Source of the DNA: Trichoplax sp. H2
Lineage: Eukaryota > Placozoa > Uniplacotomia > Trichoplacea
DNA: 64,000 nucleotides
Reading direction: 5' to 3'
Assembly: GCA_003344405.1 (NCBI GenBank)
Contig: NOWV01000003.1
Location: 62,001-126,000 of the forward strand
Position 1 is the first letter of the stretch. Each line of letters starts with the position of its first letter. A model generated the notes under the pieces. It saw nothing but the letters and a program-made list of their open reading frames with translations, ran no database searches and was not told the DNA's origin. The position numbers and the translations under genes were made by a program. Below are positions 16,125 through 27,391 of the stretch, one piece after another.

Positions 16125-17804
16125 TAAATACATGTCTTGACTGATTACATGTGAAGGTAACAGTATATAAGTCCGCATAGTGCGGTAGAATAATGACGTA
16201 ATAGCTACATAGTAAGCACTTTTTCAAGTTGAAGCAGTCACTGAAAGCCTGAAGTCATACGAACAACTGTGGATTTGCACTTCATTATAAGATTTTATAA
16301 ATGCTGATTTCATAATATAATTATATTATACTATATTATACAGCAAGTAATAGCTCCATGTCTGTAATTTTATTAATATCAGTTTAGCTACATTATAGGC
16401 GTAGTTGATGACCAGTTAGTAAAATCTACTATTTGGACAATCAAAGCATATGGTGTCTTTCATACATATTATGGTAATGCAAGGGACTATGTATGCCTTT
16501 AAAGTTGAACCTAATGATTTAAAGGTTATACGCATAAATTCTCTGTAGATATTATCTGTTGATTTTATAACTGTTTTAACGGGAACTTTTGAATTTAAAT
16601 ATTTTCAAGTCAATACGAAATTAAGGTTTTCTAATCTTGGATGTTTACATTTGTCGTCAGTTGACATCGCATACCTCTTGTCTTATTTCAATAGAATCAA
16701 TAATTTCGATATACATTGCTTATAATGTTATTTTCTCTCATATCTTGTACTGATTCGTTGATAAATAAAATTTTAACATTGTAATCCAGTTATGTTAGTA
16801 AATACCAATATTCCAGGAATAGGTAAGATTAGCTTTCCCGAAATGATTGTCGATTATAGCAGCGATTCTAGAAAAAATTGCGGCCCAATGTAGTATCCCT
16901 TGTTTACTATTGAAGAGCCGACTACTGTTATTAGAAGATACAGTAACGCCCTCAAAAGTAGAATCATATTTTAATACGCTTTCAATTTTGAAGTACAGTC
17001 CGACTGCTTAATTTGGATCAATGCTCATCTGCTGCTGATTAAAATATAGTATTACATGCACTCAAGCATCATTTCTAACAGACCCTAGTATAGTGCTTAA
17101 TAAACTGTAATTTTTTATTTAACTATAAAACAGAAAGAGCTAAAGCTAGTGTACTCACTAAAGATCCAATGTATAAATAAACAAGACCTGATAGAAACCA
17201 ATGATATTCTTCAAAACGTTTAGCAATTGTATCACCATACGTATTGCATAAGTAACTCAAATTTTAAGCTATCTTTCACTTACAATGGAATTAGATGAAA
17301 TACTACAATAATTTGCAAAATAGACTGTATGTCTACATTGGCAGAAACACGTTTTGAAAAAATAGAATTGCACGCTGGTATTATTACATAGTGATGGAAC
17401 GCAGACCCGTTCTTAAATTCGTAGGACAGTAGGTAAGCTGAGTTTATTTTAAGAATGTTAATAAGGCAACATAATTAATAAGCATTTATTTACACAGCGT
17501 ATCGAAGGTTCATTCTAGTAAAGAAATCGATAACATATTGAACCTTAAGGCTCTAGCTGCAATTCAGTTCAGGTATTGTGCATACATGTCTTTCCTATCT
17601 AAAGGTGCATCTTCTAAATTCTAATCTTAAATAGTACACCCAAACAGTAAGTAATAGAATAGTGCAGTAACGATCTAACCGTCAATTACCCGTTCGTGTT
17701 AATCGTAAACTTAACATCATCAATAGAATCAAGTCTCAAAATATAGGCTAAGCTAAACTCTGCAAATTTGCCAACTTAGCACTTAAAGTTTACATTTACT
17801 TCCT
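16125..17804. other. Convergent intergenic region, 4E-BP / erlin
   Basis: 3' flanks of two genes facing each other. AT-rich, with no recognisable coding exon, repeat field or RNA gene. Confidence 0.4.
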
Positions 17805-20800
17805 TTAGCCGGTTTCTGGCTTCTTATCACTAGCTAGATCTGGAAATGATGGTGATAAATTTCCCCAGATTTTAGGAATACTTTCTCCAAAGTATATTTT
17901 CGTGTTTTTCGCAAGTGCTTCATATTTTATTAACTCTAAATATTGCGGAGTTAACTTTACCTACAACACGATGTAGGAGTAGAACATTCGAAATTTAAAT
18001 AAATTACATTATGACTTTTGCTGTCTAAAATTTTAGTCCACCAGAAATTGTTGATGTAGGACAACACTAACCTTGTTAGAATCGGCTAATTTCGTTGCCG
18101 CGTAATACTCTGCATCGGCTGTTACTTTCAACCGCGCTACATTACCTTCATCTAATTAAATTTATAAATTAGAAACTTGGTATCGATGCATGATTGCTCA
18201 ACATAGATAAAATGTTTATGTTAATTTAATACTGAAAAGGCAGAAATTATACCTTCGATTTGTGCCATTTTTTTAAGGCTTTGTTTCTCCATAATCTTTT
18301 GATCAAATTGAATTTTAGCGACTTGAGCCTGCTTTTCTGCCTCTGTCGAAAATTGGTTAACAAATATTGCAGAAGTTTCAATATTGAGTGCTCTAGATCT
18401 ATATTATTTATAAGTCTATCTAGTCTTTAGTGCTAATTTATTTAACAGGATATAATAATATTAAGACCTATTACTGCTCTTTTTCTTTCGGTTTCTGCCT
18501 CTTTCTCGACAACTTTCTGCTTTTGTTGCGAAATTAACAACTTTGTCTTCTCTCCCTCCCTAAGTTTAAGCGTATTTATAGATTGATCTTGTCATTGAAT
18601 ATTGAGAGATAACCTATACAATAATTACTTACATTATCTCATAATTCCTCCGAATAGCCTCGGGAATTTTAGGCTTAGTAACGCGAACAGCCTATTTTTG
18701 AGAGTATCCAGCAAGAAATATTTCGTTGTTAATTTGAAGTATATACTCATATTTGCTAGCGTACTAGCTAAGCTGGTTGATAATTGATGCAATATACCTG
18801 GATAGTTAATCCTGGTGCCATTAAATCAAGGTCGTTTTGTAAGGAGATTTTTAAATTTTCGTCAATCTTGTCTGTTCAATAGTTAATTAGATACAAAGTG
18901 TCGAATTAGTGCCCAACTGAAATTAAATTACGCACCCGACATCTGCATTAGATCAACTCTACAATTATGTAAAGTAATCTTGTTATAATTCTCTGATTTA
19001 CGAATCGTATGTGTAATTACCGAAGAGGTCGATGTAAACTTCTTGCAGGTTGTGAACGCTACAAAACTGAAACGATAGACAACTTTTTAAATAGTTAATT
19101 AAATAAATCTAAAGAGTTAGCTCCGTATAGATGGCGTTTGTATACCTGATTCAATTCATGATGTATTTTATTAAAAATGAGAGTGTTGTCATAATCCGCA
19201 GTATAGTTCTTCACAATATCGTAAACTATTATTTGAACAAATGCATATTTAGAATGTCTTACTTTGTGTACAAATACTTACATAATATAACAAGACATAA
19301 GAGCATACATCGATATCAACAACATACCATGGTTCGAACTTAAAATGTTCACAACTTCGATTCGATCAAAGTAGATCATAACTCCTCCACTACAATTTTA
19401 AATAAAATACTTATATATCAATCTCAATTTCAAAATCTTTTCACTTTATATATATACGTAAATAAATATTTGATAGTACTGTACTGTATGCAAAAGAAAC
19501 TTTTATCTATGTTTGGAACCAATGTCAGTATCATGCCATATAAATGAGAATAATCAATATTTTCTTATATTACAATACGTAATTTGGTGTATTCGTAAAG
19601 CAACGTTACCTTGTACCACATGGAACATTCTTTACTTCATCCGTTTGCAAAGTAGTCTTTTAATTCGTTTATACAGTATATGGACAGTATACAAGTCAAC
19701 CATTTTACAAATACAAGATTATATGCGAGTATGTGTAATATAAGTGCAATAAAAAGCATTATCACTGAAGAATGACGTTACTGCGTTACTACCTTACAAC
19801 TGCATAAAACGTGATTTGAACGTTAGCGATCATAATTTTGAATGTACAGTAGTCCCTACTTACAGTACGAAGCACATTCAAGTAAATAATAATTATACTG
19901 TATAGTTACGGTATACGCGTATATATACAGTATATATAATCTTATATTTTAATAAACCGATGTTCGCTTTGACAGCTACATAGTGAATACAATATATGAT
20001 ATATATATATATATACCGTGACAATATACGAATACATATATATAATACATATAATTAACCTACAGTATAGTATACAGTACAATGAGCGTTGCATAATTAA
20101 TAGTTCAAACCTGAACCAGACGATACGTCGTAAGGAATGGGATCATGACATGAAAGCCTGGCCCGCTAGTTCGTGTTAGAAGAGCCCCACCCTGTAACAT
20201 AAAGTGTATAGTACAGTATTACGTGTAATCGAGCCAAGCCTATCACTATCATACAGTTAAATACGTAGAGATTTTCGATTGATAGATTGATTTAAGTTTC
20301 AGCATACATCAAAACCCCACGTGTGTAACAAAGCAGTATTATTGCATAGTAAACAGTAATGCACTTACCCTATAGTAAACGCCTACGTGTCCTTCAATTT
20401 CCAGTATGCATGAAAAAGATCGAATTATCAACGATAACCTTAATAATTCTTAATTTTTAAGATTAAACCGCTAAACTAATGGCTGGGTAACAGCATAATC
20501 CCTATGGCATAATCTCTATAGCATAATACTGTGCACAGTAGCTTAAGCTGTACTTTTACCATGTATCAGGTACTACAGCAGTCATTTCATGAACTACAGT
20601 ATAACATTGCTAAGGTTAAGGCACATAAACTGTATAGGGCATTATGACTGCACTAGTAGCTGTTAGTGTTATTACATTTGCAAAGATAGCAGAATTTTCT
20701 ACAAGCGTAACGTCTTTTTAAACTACCTTGCAGTAGCGTATGCAAATGTACTGTAGCTACCGGCAGACCGAGGATAATATTGTAAGTAAGAGTAATAAGT

Positions 20801-21267
20801 GCATCTATATATTATAATAAAAGGTATATATAATTGTATATTCGTAAAATGTAGACCACTACCCAGAAATTGGCGTAGTAAGGTACGTTCTATTAATGTT
20901 CTTTCTTTATTATGTTGCACAGTACTTATTTAAACAATTAATGCACAAATATTAAATTACTACAGTATTAACCATAGTAAGTGTGCTATGTATCTCGTGC
21001 AGGTCAAGTTTAACAATATGCGTACAATAAGTTCCTTAAGTTATCAAGAATCGCTGATAATTAAAATAAATATATATATGACATATATAACATACCGTAC
21101 TGTACAGTATAATTAATTAATTTAACAACAACGTACGGTACAATGTTCAATATGCAGATATACGTTTAAATTAATCATAGCATACCTTCATCGATTTTAT
21201 GAATGGAAAAGTTGAAAAATATTGCCGCTGTAACAGCACATATGATCAAAGTACTTGTGATTGACAT
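17805..21267 (-). CDS. ERLIN: Erlin, ER membrane SPFH-domain protein
   Basis: Erlins form large ring complexes in cholesterol-rich ER membrane and recruit ubiquitin ligases to IP3 receptors and other substrates. Thirteen exons join in phase to 972 nt (323 aa; vertebrate erlins are about 340): 21267-21186, 20391-20369, 20191-20111, 19656-19610, 19389-19328, 19225-19146, 19066-19021, 18871-18798, 18691-18633, 18559-18468, 18342-18253, 18151-18072, 17960-17805. The N-terminal hydrophobic anchor ([12 protein letters not shown]) is followed by SPFH signatures [25 protein letters not shown] and [14 protein letters not shown]. The sequence KNYTADYD keeps the erlin glycosylation site. [16 protein letters not shown] and [19 protein letters not shown] match the family's coiled coil. 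The C-terminal tail after [10 protein letters not shown] is shorter than in vertebrates. Exon 1 is duplicated beyond the assembly gap. Confidence 0.96.
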
Positions 21268-21387
21268 CTAAACGAGATAAAATGTAAAATAAAATTTATG
21301 ATAAAAACATACATGCAAGTATTTCTGTACTGTGTCTAAATAAAGAATTTCTTAGATTCGTCGATCAGATCAATGAACAAGAAAAGT

Positions 21388-21866
21388 ACCGTACAGTACA
21401 TTGCACTCAGTGTACAGTACAGTACACCGCACAGTACTGTACAGTACAGTTTACAGGCACGATAGGGCCAAGCGCTTTTACACATCGACTGCGTTCTTAT
21501 AAGAAGAGTAAAAGCGGTTGGCCCTCCTCGGCCACGATAGAGTACAGTACAGTACTATTCGAGTGAATCATGAAAAAACGTTAACGTGGGAAACATTAGT
21601 ACAGTACTGTACTATACAGTACTGTACAATATGATTACAGTGTACACGTGTACATTGTACAGGAAAATCGGTCGACTTTGGTCAGTGTTTTGCGCATGTA
21701 CTGCACAAATGACTACAGTACTGTAAAGTGGACACGTTGACTACACTGTGCAGTGTACAGTACTGTACTGTACAGTACAGTACAGTACAGTAGCGTACCG
21801 TACAGTACAAGCTTACTGACAGCACAGTACTATACTGTACTGTACTACGTACTGTACATTGTATGG
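21388..21866. repeat. GTACW repeat field in the erlin/OSTC divergent promoter (copy A)
   Basis: GTACA/GTACT tracts at 21388-21450, 21541-21556, 21598-21665 and 21697-21866 alternate with unique sequence, all between the two start codons (21267 on minus and 22028 on plus, 760 bp apart). Confidence 0.9.
21458..21540. mobile_element. 67-bp hairpin flanked by 8-bp direct repeats, possible mini-MITE
   Basis: AGGGCCAAGCGCTTTTAC (21464-21481) pairs with GTAAAAGCGGTTGGCCCT (21508-21525) with one mismatch. The hairpin is flanked by CACGATAG at 21458-21465 and again at 21533-21540, resembling an 8-bp target-site duplication. The same structure occurs in copy B near 22817-22900. Confidence 0.55.
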
Positions 21867-22027
21867 TTACGAGGTACAGTAGTTTTAATAGGAAAATTTT
21901 CTTCAAATTTCTGACAGCTAGTCGCACATTATTTTCAGTTAAACAGCAACAGTGACAGTAAGAACGAATTCATCATTACAGTCAAACGGACTGAAAATAC
22001 GTATAGTACTGTACAACTAACGGAAAG

Positions 22028-22169
22028 ATGGCGGAATATTTGTATGGTCTCCCGTTTTCAGTGGTAGATCCTCCTAATTTACGCTTAAAAAGGCCTTCCT
22101 GGTTAGTCATTCCAGGCCCAATGCTGGTCTTCTCAATCGTCATGCTTTCCTATTTTTTGGTAACCGGAG
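22028..22169 (+). CDS. OSTC exon 1, duplicate copy (assembly artefact)
   Basis: Encodes [16 protein letters not shown] and the first membrane segment, ending in the same GT donor as the exon at 23457. The two differ at one synonymous C/G position (GTC versus GTG Val). No downstream OSTC exon lies between this copy and the N gap, so it is the left contig's end of the same gene, not a paralogue. Confidence 0.85.
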
Positions 22170-22440
22170 GTAAGACAGTACCATGCAGGGATAGATGGAA
22201 GATACCGTTTATACTATACATTAATTTAAAGAGTTCTGTTTCTCTATTGACAGTGAGTACTTTATTTTCATAGAACATAGTCTGGAGTCTGGACTCAGGA
22301 CTAGTGCTACAATATCAGCACTATCCTTCATGCACTCACCTAAATTAGAGCACGTTAATAATAATTAATTAATATATAATCTCTGAGCTCTCGGACATGT
22401 CTAATAAACTTCTAGTAGATACCTTGATTTTTAGACATCT

Positions 22441-22460
22441 NNNNNNNNNNNNNNNNNNNN
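22441..22460. other. Assembly gap (20 N)
   Basis: Twenty N, with the flanking sequence on each side being a copy of the other. The gap length is nominal; the true arrangement is probably an overlap rather than missing DNA. Confidence 0.98.
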
Positions 22461-22507
22461 TACAATGTTCAATATGCAGATATACGTTTAAATTAATCAT
22501 AGCATAC

Positions 22508-22589
22508 CTTCATCGATTTTATGAATGGAAAAGTTGAAAAATATTGCCGCTGTAACAGCACATATGATCAAAGTACTTGTGATTGACAT
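22508..22589 (-). CDS. Erlin exon 1, duplicate copy (assembly artefact)
   Basis: 82 nt, encoding the same start ([12 protein letters not shown] and following) and splice donor as 21267-21186. The erlin body lies left of the gap, so this copy is cut off from it by the misassembly. Confidence 0.85.
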
Positions 22590-22705
22590 CTAAACGAGAT
22601 AAAATGTAAAATAAAATTTATGATAAAAACATACATGCAAGTATTTCTGTACTGTGTCTAAATAAAGAGTTTCTAGATTCGTCGATCAGATCAATGAACA
22701 AGAAA

Positions 22706-23295
22706 AGTACTGTACTGTACAGCACAGTACTGTAGTTAACGTACAGTACAGTACAGTACTCTACAGTAGTAGTTAGTACTGTACTGTACGTACAGTACTG
22801 TACAGTACAGTGTACAGGCACGATAGGGCCAAGCGCTTTTACACATCGACTGCGTTCTTATCAGAAGAGTAAAAGCGGTTGGCCCTCCTCGTCCACGATA
22901 GAGTACAGTACAGTACTATTCGAGTGAATCATGAAAAAACGTTAACGTGGGAAACATTAGTAAAGTACTGTACAGTATAGTACAGTACAGTACAGTACAG
23001 TACAGTACAATATGACTACAGTGTACACGTGTACATTGTACTGTACTGTACTGTACTGTACTGTACAATCGGTCGACTTTGGTCAGTGTTTTGCGCATGT
23101 ACTGTACTGTACAGTACTGTACAGTACTGTACAAATGACTACAGTACTGTACTGTAAAGTGGACACGTTGACTACACTGTGCAGTGTACAGTACTGTACA
23201 GTACAGTACAAGCTTACTGACAGCACAGTACTGTACTGTACAGAAATCACAGAATTACTATAAGCATTGCAGTACACGTACAGTACATTGTATGG
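22706..23295. repeat. GTACW repeat field in the erlin/OSTC divergent promoter (copy B)
   Basis: Tracts at 22706-22816 and 22902-23295. A pure run of GTACA units (about 22980-23009) is followed by a pure run of GTACT units (about 23038-23066) around TGTACACGTGTACA, giving arms that can form a hairpin. Tract lengths differ from copy A throughout. Confidence 0.9.
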
Positions 23296-23456
23296 TTACG
23301 AGGTACAGTAGTTTTAATAGGAAAATTTTCTTCAAATTTCTGACAGCTAGTCGCACATTATTTTCAGTTAAACAGCAACAGTGACAGTAAGAACGAATTC
23401 ATCATTACAGTCAAACGGACTGAAAATACGTATAGTACTGTACAACTAACGGAAAG

Positions 23457-25579
23457 ATGGCGGAATATTTGTATGGTCTCCCGTTTTCAGTGGTAGATCC
23501 TCCTAATTTACGCTTAAAAAGGCCTTCCTGGTTAGTCATTCCAGGCCCAATGCTGGTGTTCTCAATCGTCATGCTTTCCTATTTTTTGGTAACCGGAGGT
23601 AAGACAGTACCATGCAGGGATAGATGGAAGATACCGTTATACCATACATTAATTTAAAGAGTTCTGTTTCTCTATTGACAGTGAGTACTTTATTTTCATA
23701 GAACATAGTCTGGAGTCTGGACTCAGGACTAGTGCTACAATATCAGCACTATCCTTCATGCACTCACCTAAATTAGAGCACGTTAATAATAATTAATTAA
23801 TATATAATCTCTGAGCTCTCGGACATGTCTAATAAACTTCTAGTAGATACCTTGATTTTTAGACATCTAACTAAATTTGATTCAACATGTGAGAAGTTAC
23901 TTCCATCCATTTTATTTTAGGAATAATTTATGATGTTATTGTTGAACCGCCTAGTATCGGATCAACCGTGGACGAACACGGCCACTCTAAGCCGGTAAGA
24001 CAAGACACACATGTTGAGAAACCTTCATCCGTAATAATGTGCTCATATACATACTGTACACTGTACAAAATTTAGTTGCAATTCGTTCAGCACAATTTTA
24101 ATTAAGACTAGTGCAAACTCCCGTCGCTTTGCTGACGGTTTACGATAATGTGCTTATTTAACAGATAGTATTACCATTTGATAGACCTGTCAGAGGTTCA
24201 GTAACTTTTTACCGTGTATCCGAGTACGAGCGTTCACATGCACTGTGCTACTAACACAGAGTACATTTACATACTGTACCCTAGTATTGTATCATTAATT
24301 ACATTACTGGCTATCCGCATCCATTCACAATGAACGGCAAGAATCTTTTAACAACTGCGTTCGTAGTGTTATATATCTTGATGCTCCTCAGCAGCTGCTA
24401 TGTCGGTTCACAATGAACTGGAATAAGCAATTTTAGTGATATTCCCAACCTAACACAAAGCACCTTTACGTACTGTAGTAGCGTAATCATTAATTACTAG
24501 TTACACTTTTCTGTAGACTATGAACGGCAAGAGTCACCAACAACTGCTGTCTCAGTACATTTCGGTTCAAAATGAACGGGAATAGTACTGTAGCTCTCTA
24601 CTGTATATTCGTTCAGTAAATACGAGTTTACTTTAGTCGATAACTCGGAAGGAGATCGTTCTGCCAGAGTAAGCGGAATACAGTAGGTTCAAATTAAATT
24701 TTGATAATTAAATATAAGCAGTATGAGCGACTGCTACTCGTATTGTAGCCTAAAAGTCACAAAAAATCTGTACCGTACTGTACTTTGGCCGATACTTGCG
24801 TGTGTCAGGCCGTATAGTATTACTTAATACTGATAGCCTACTATTATCATTCACTATATATATACTGTATATTTTTGTTAAGGTTCTTACTCTTTACGTA
24901 AGTAACAAGTGTATTTCCAATTGAAATTGTTGAAACTTAGAATTAAAGAAAGTAAGGTTTCAACTAAACATTACCAACATTAACGATGTCTTCATAAGTC
25001 CTGCATTTAGAAACTAATTACAAATAATGCAAAGTTACCCTCTATTTATTAAAACATCTGTTTACTTCAGGTTGCATTTATGGCGTATCGAATCAATGGA
25101 CAATATATTATGGAAGGTCTAGCCTCTAGTTTCCTATTTACTTTAGGTGGACTCGGGTTTGTTATCCTAGATAAGTCAAATGTGCCAACTATGCCGAAAT
25201 TCAACAGATACTTATATTTGTTTTGCGGCTTTATCTGTGTGTTGCTGTCCTTTTTTTCATGTCGTGCGTTCATGACAATTAAATTGCCGTAAGTTTATTA
25301 TTTCTTCTAATTATGCCTCTAATAAAGTATGCTTTATTCAAATAAAAGTTATTATAATCGCTAACGCTTCTTCAGTGATCATATTTTGTATTCTCTTAAC
25401 TACATATACGCGCACATATACAATTCGATACTTTAAAAACTGATTGCAAAAGGAATCTTGTTTTCATTATGTTCTGTGATTTAATGTGGAAGATAGTAAA
25501 TAAAAAATTATTATAACTACGAAATGAAAAATAATCACAATTTATTTCATATTTGCATAGGGGATATTTACAAGCTTGA
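23457..25579 (+). CDS. OSTC: OSTC, oligosaccharyltransferase complex subunit
   Basis: Small ER membrane subunit of the STT3A-type oligosaccharyltransferase (DC2/Ost3-related), which links the transferase to the translocon for co-translational N-glycosylation. Four exons, 23457-23598, 23921-23994, 25071-25288 and 25561-25579, join in phase to 150 aa (human 149). Features in order: [20 protein letters not shown], first membrane segment ([13 protein letters not shown]), the conserved lumenal stretch [34 protein letters not shown], the second and third membrane segments, and the terminal KLPGYLQA, matching human KLPGYLMG. Reading straight past the exon 3 donor would give a false stop after KLP; the short fourth exon restores the conserved tail. 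Confidence 0.96.
24107..24218 (-). repeat. Dispersed ~112-bp repeat, copy 2
   Basis: Reverse complement of 12687-12798 with few mismatches, located in OSTC intron 2 just after the GTAC words at 24051-24067. Confidence 0.8.
24251..24588. repeat. Two degenerate tandem units in OSTC intron 2
   Basis: The order CTAACACA, TTTAC-TACTGTA, ATCATTAATTAC, ATGAACGGCAAGA, CAACTGC, CGGTTCA-AATGAAC-GGAATA occurs at about 24251-24425 and again at about 24451-24588, with substitutions and a deletion in the second unit. Confidence 0.6.
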
Positions 25580-27082
25580 ATGTCGCCATCCCTGGATGTC
25601 CAATTAGTAGGAAATGAAGTTTTGCGATATCGAAGATTTAAGATGTTAAAAAATTGTTTTAATAGTAACACTTGAGGAGATTTTGCTATATTGAAAGTAA
25701 ATGAACTATATGAAATTCCGTCAAATGTTTAATTTAGTAAGAAATAAAATTAACGTGAGATTTTTCGGATTCCCTAGTATTAAAGTTTTATAATGAGACG
25801 ACTAGCTTTCCTGAGTATGTCAATATATTGCAGTACAGAGAATGGCTTTGCTTGTTTGATAGTAAGCCATTCTTTATGGTAGATGGTAACTGAAACATAT
25901 CATTGACTGTAGCTATGCAGTACTTTCTAATTTTCTATACAGTACGTTTCACTTTCCCCCAAGCTGCGTTGCAGATGCAGAAGTGCAAAGTACTGTACTG
26001 TACCTTACTGCTTTGTACCACACATTGTACAGTACTTAATCGATTATACTGTACTGTATAGTACAGTACACTACGCTAGGTAAATAACTTCGGTGCTGTA
26101 CCTAGTACAGTACTACCTACGGACCACAATACACTGCGCTAAACCACTAGCTCATGTACGGGACGGGACTTACTGTATGGATAGTTTCGTAATACTGTGC
26201 AATACATATACTGTAGTACAGTACACTATACGGTTCTGTGCACGTATGAAGAGGTAAATTAATTATACAAAAAGTTATGCAACTGTACCTCGTAAGCATT
26301 AAAAAAAGCATAACTTTCACATTTAAAGTCGGACTGAGTAATTAAATCGTATTTACTGTTAAAAGAATTTGTATAGAACTATACAGAGTGGTATCTTATA
26401 AAAATTGTGTAGACTGGCCGATTTTAATTATTATATATATATAATTATATCATTGAAACTAGACCCATCAACGGTATAATGCATTATCACTTAACTAATA
26501 TAAAGCCAAGAGGGACAAAGTATAAACGATCAACATTAATACCAGTAGCGTGATCAGGATCTTATCATTCTGAAGCTCAATAGTCACATAATACCTTGAA
26601 ATATCCAGCGTCTCGATCACAATGCAATTGATTTATTGCACTGTGGCTTAGTAACTTCCTACATAGCAGATTTATATCCAGTACAACACGTCGCTCCAAG
26701 ATAAAAAACATACTATATAACATATATAATAATAAATACGTACAGGATATGCGCATATATATATATATAAGCTGCATTAAAATAATAAAGATCGATCGAA
26801 TATCAGTGTTTATAAATCTGTTCAAAATTAATATCCCTCGTATTTTCTCCGACTACTGTAATCCGTGTCATAACAAAGTATGACGCAAACGATTACTGCG
26901 ATACTGTATGTTAAAATGTTATTTCCAATTTAAATAACATTATGAAATCTGTTTTGCATAAAAGAGTAAACAAGATAACCCACAGTATCCAGGATAAAAA
27001 GTTAAGTCTAGCAGATCTAAAGTATAAAAATCTTGATCTTAATACACAATTAAGCAAGATTTTAAACATAGTTATCATTATT
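25580..27082. other. Intergenic, with sparse GTAC words
   Basis: Scattered GTACW words at 25985-26225, an AT dinucleotide stretch near 26435-26450 and nothing else recognised. A minus-strand open stretch at 26587-26705 ends in a GT donor-like site, but has no recognisable partner exon. Confidence 0.35.
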
Positions 27083-27302
27083 CTAGACAACTACGTCAGG
27101 TCGCTCGTTGTTGCTGCTTTTACGAAAAATCCAATCAAAACCGATTCCCAGCAAGATAAACAAGAAACCAAAATATGCATTTGACACGAATGAAATACGT
27201 ATGTTCCTGTGGTAGTTTCTCGTTACTACATTATAACGTATGCGTACAATTAAGTTGGTACAGATATAATTTGCCACGTGTAAGCAAATACTTAAGAGGC
27301 AT
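27083..27302 (-). CDS. Putative 54-aa single-pass membrane protein
   Basis: Two exons fit together in phase across a 55-bp GT-AG intron: 27302-27262 (MPLKYLLTRGKLY) and 27206-27083, ending TAG. The product has one strong hydrophobic segment, YFGFLFILLGIGFDWIF, followed by a basic/polar tail RKSSNNERPDVVV. The size and layout resemble small mitochondrial or ER membrane proteins, but I do not recognise the family. An 80-codon frame on the opposite strand (26942-27184) overlaps it. The start lies only 91 bp beyond the FBXW7 stop, in the same orientation. Confidence 0.4.
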
Positions 27303-27391
27303 CCACTGCCAAAGTGATTAAGCAAAAATTAAATATAGTAATATTTAAAACATACAAAAGATATCAAGTTCATCAACTCTGAAAACGCTAA

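Larger units (their letters stand above)
21139..22440. repeat. Assembly duplication, copy A (erlin exon 1 to OSTC intron 1)
   Basis: This stretch recurs at 22461-23868 across the N gap. Unique segments differ by rare substitutions only, while GTACW tracts differ in length and W pattern. Copy A ends exactly at the gap and copy B begins exactly after it, as expected for two overlapping contig ends that were not merged. Confidence 0.92.
22461..23868. repeat. Assembly duplication, copy B
   Basis: Matches 21139-22440. It is 106 bp longer, nearly all of it extra GTACW units. It carries a second erlin exon 1 at 22589-22508 on the minus strand and the OSTC exon 1 that is contiguous with the rest of OSTC. 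Confidence 0.92.

Noticed and set aside
22028-22273. A second OSTC gene
   Set aside because: Only exon 1 is present before the N gap, nearly identical to the intact copy; best explained as an unmerged haplotype.
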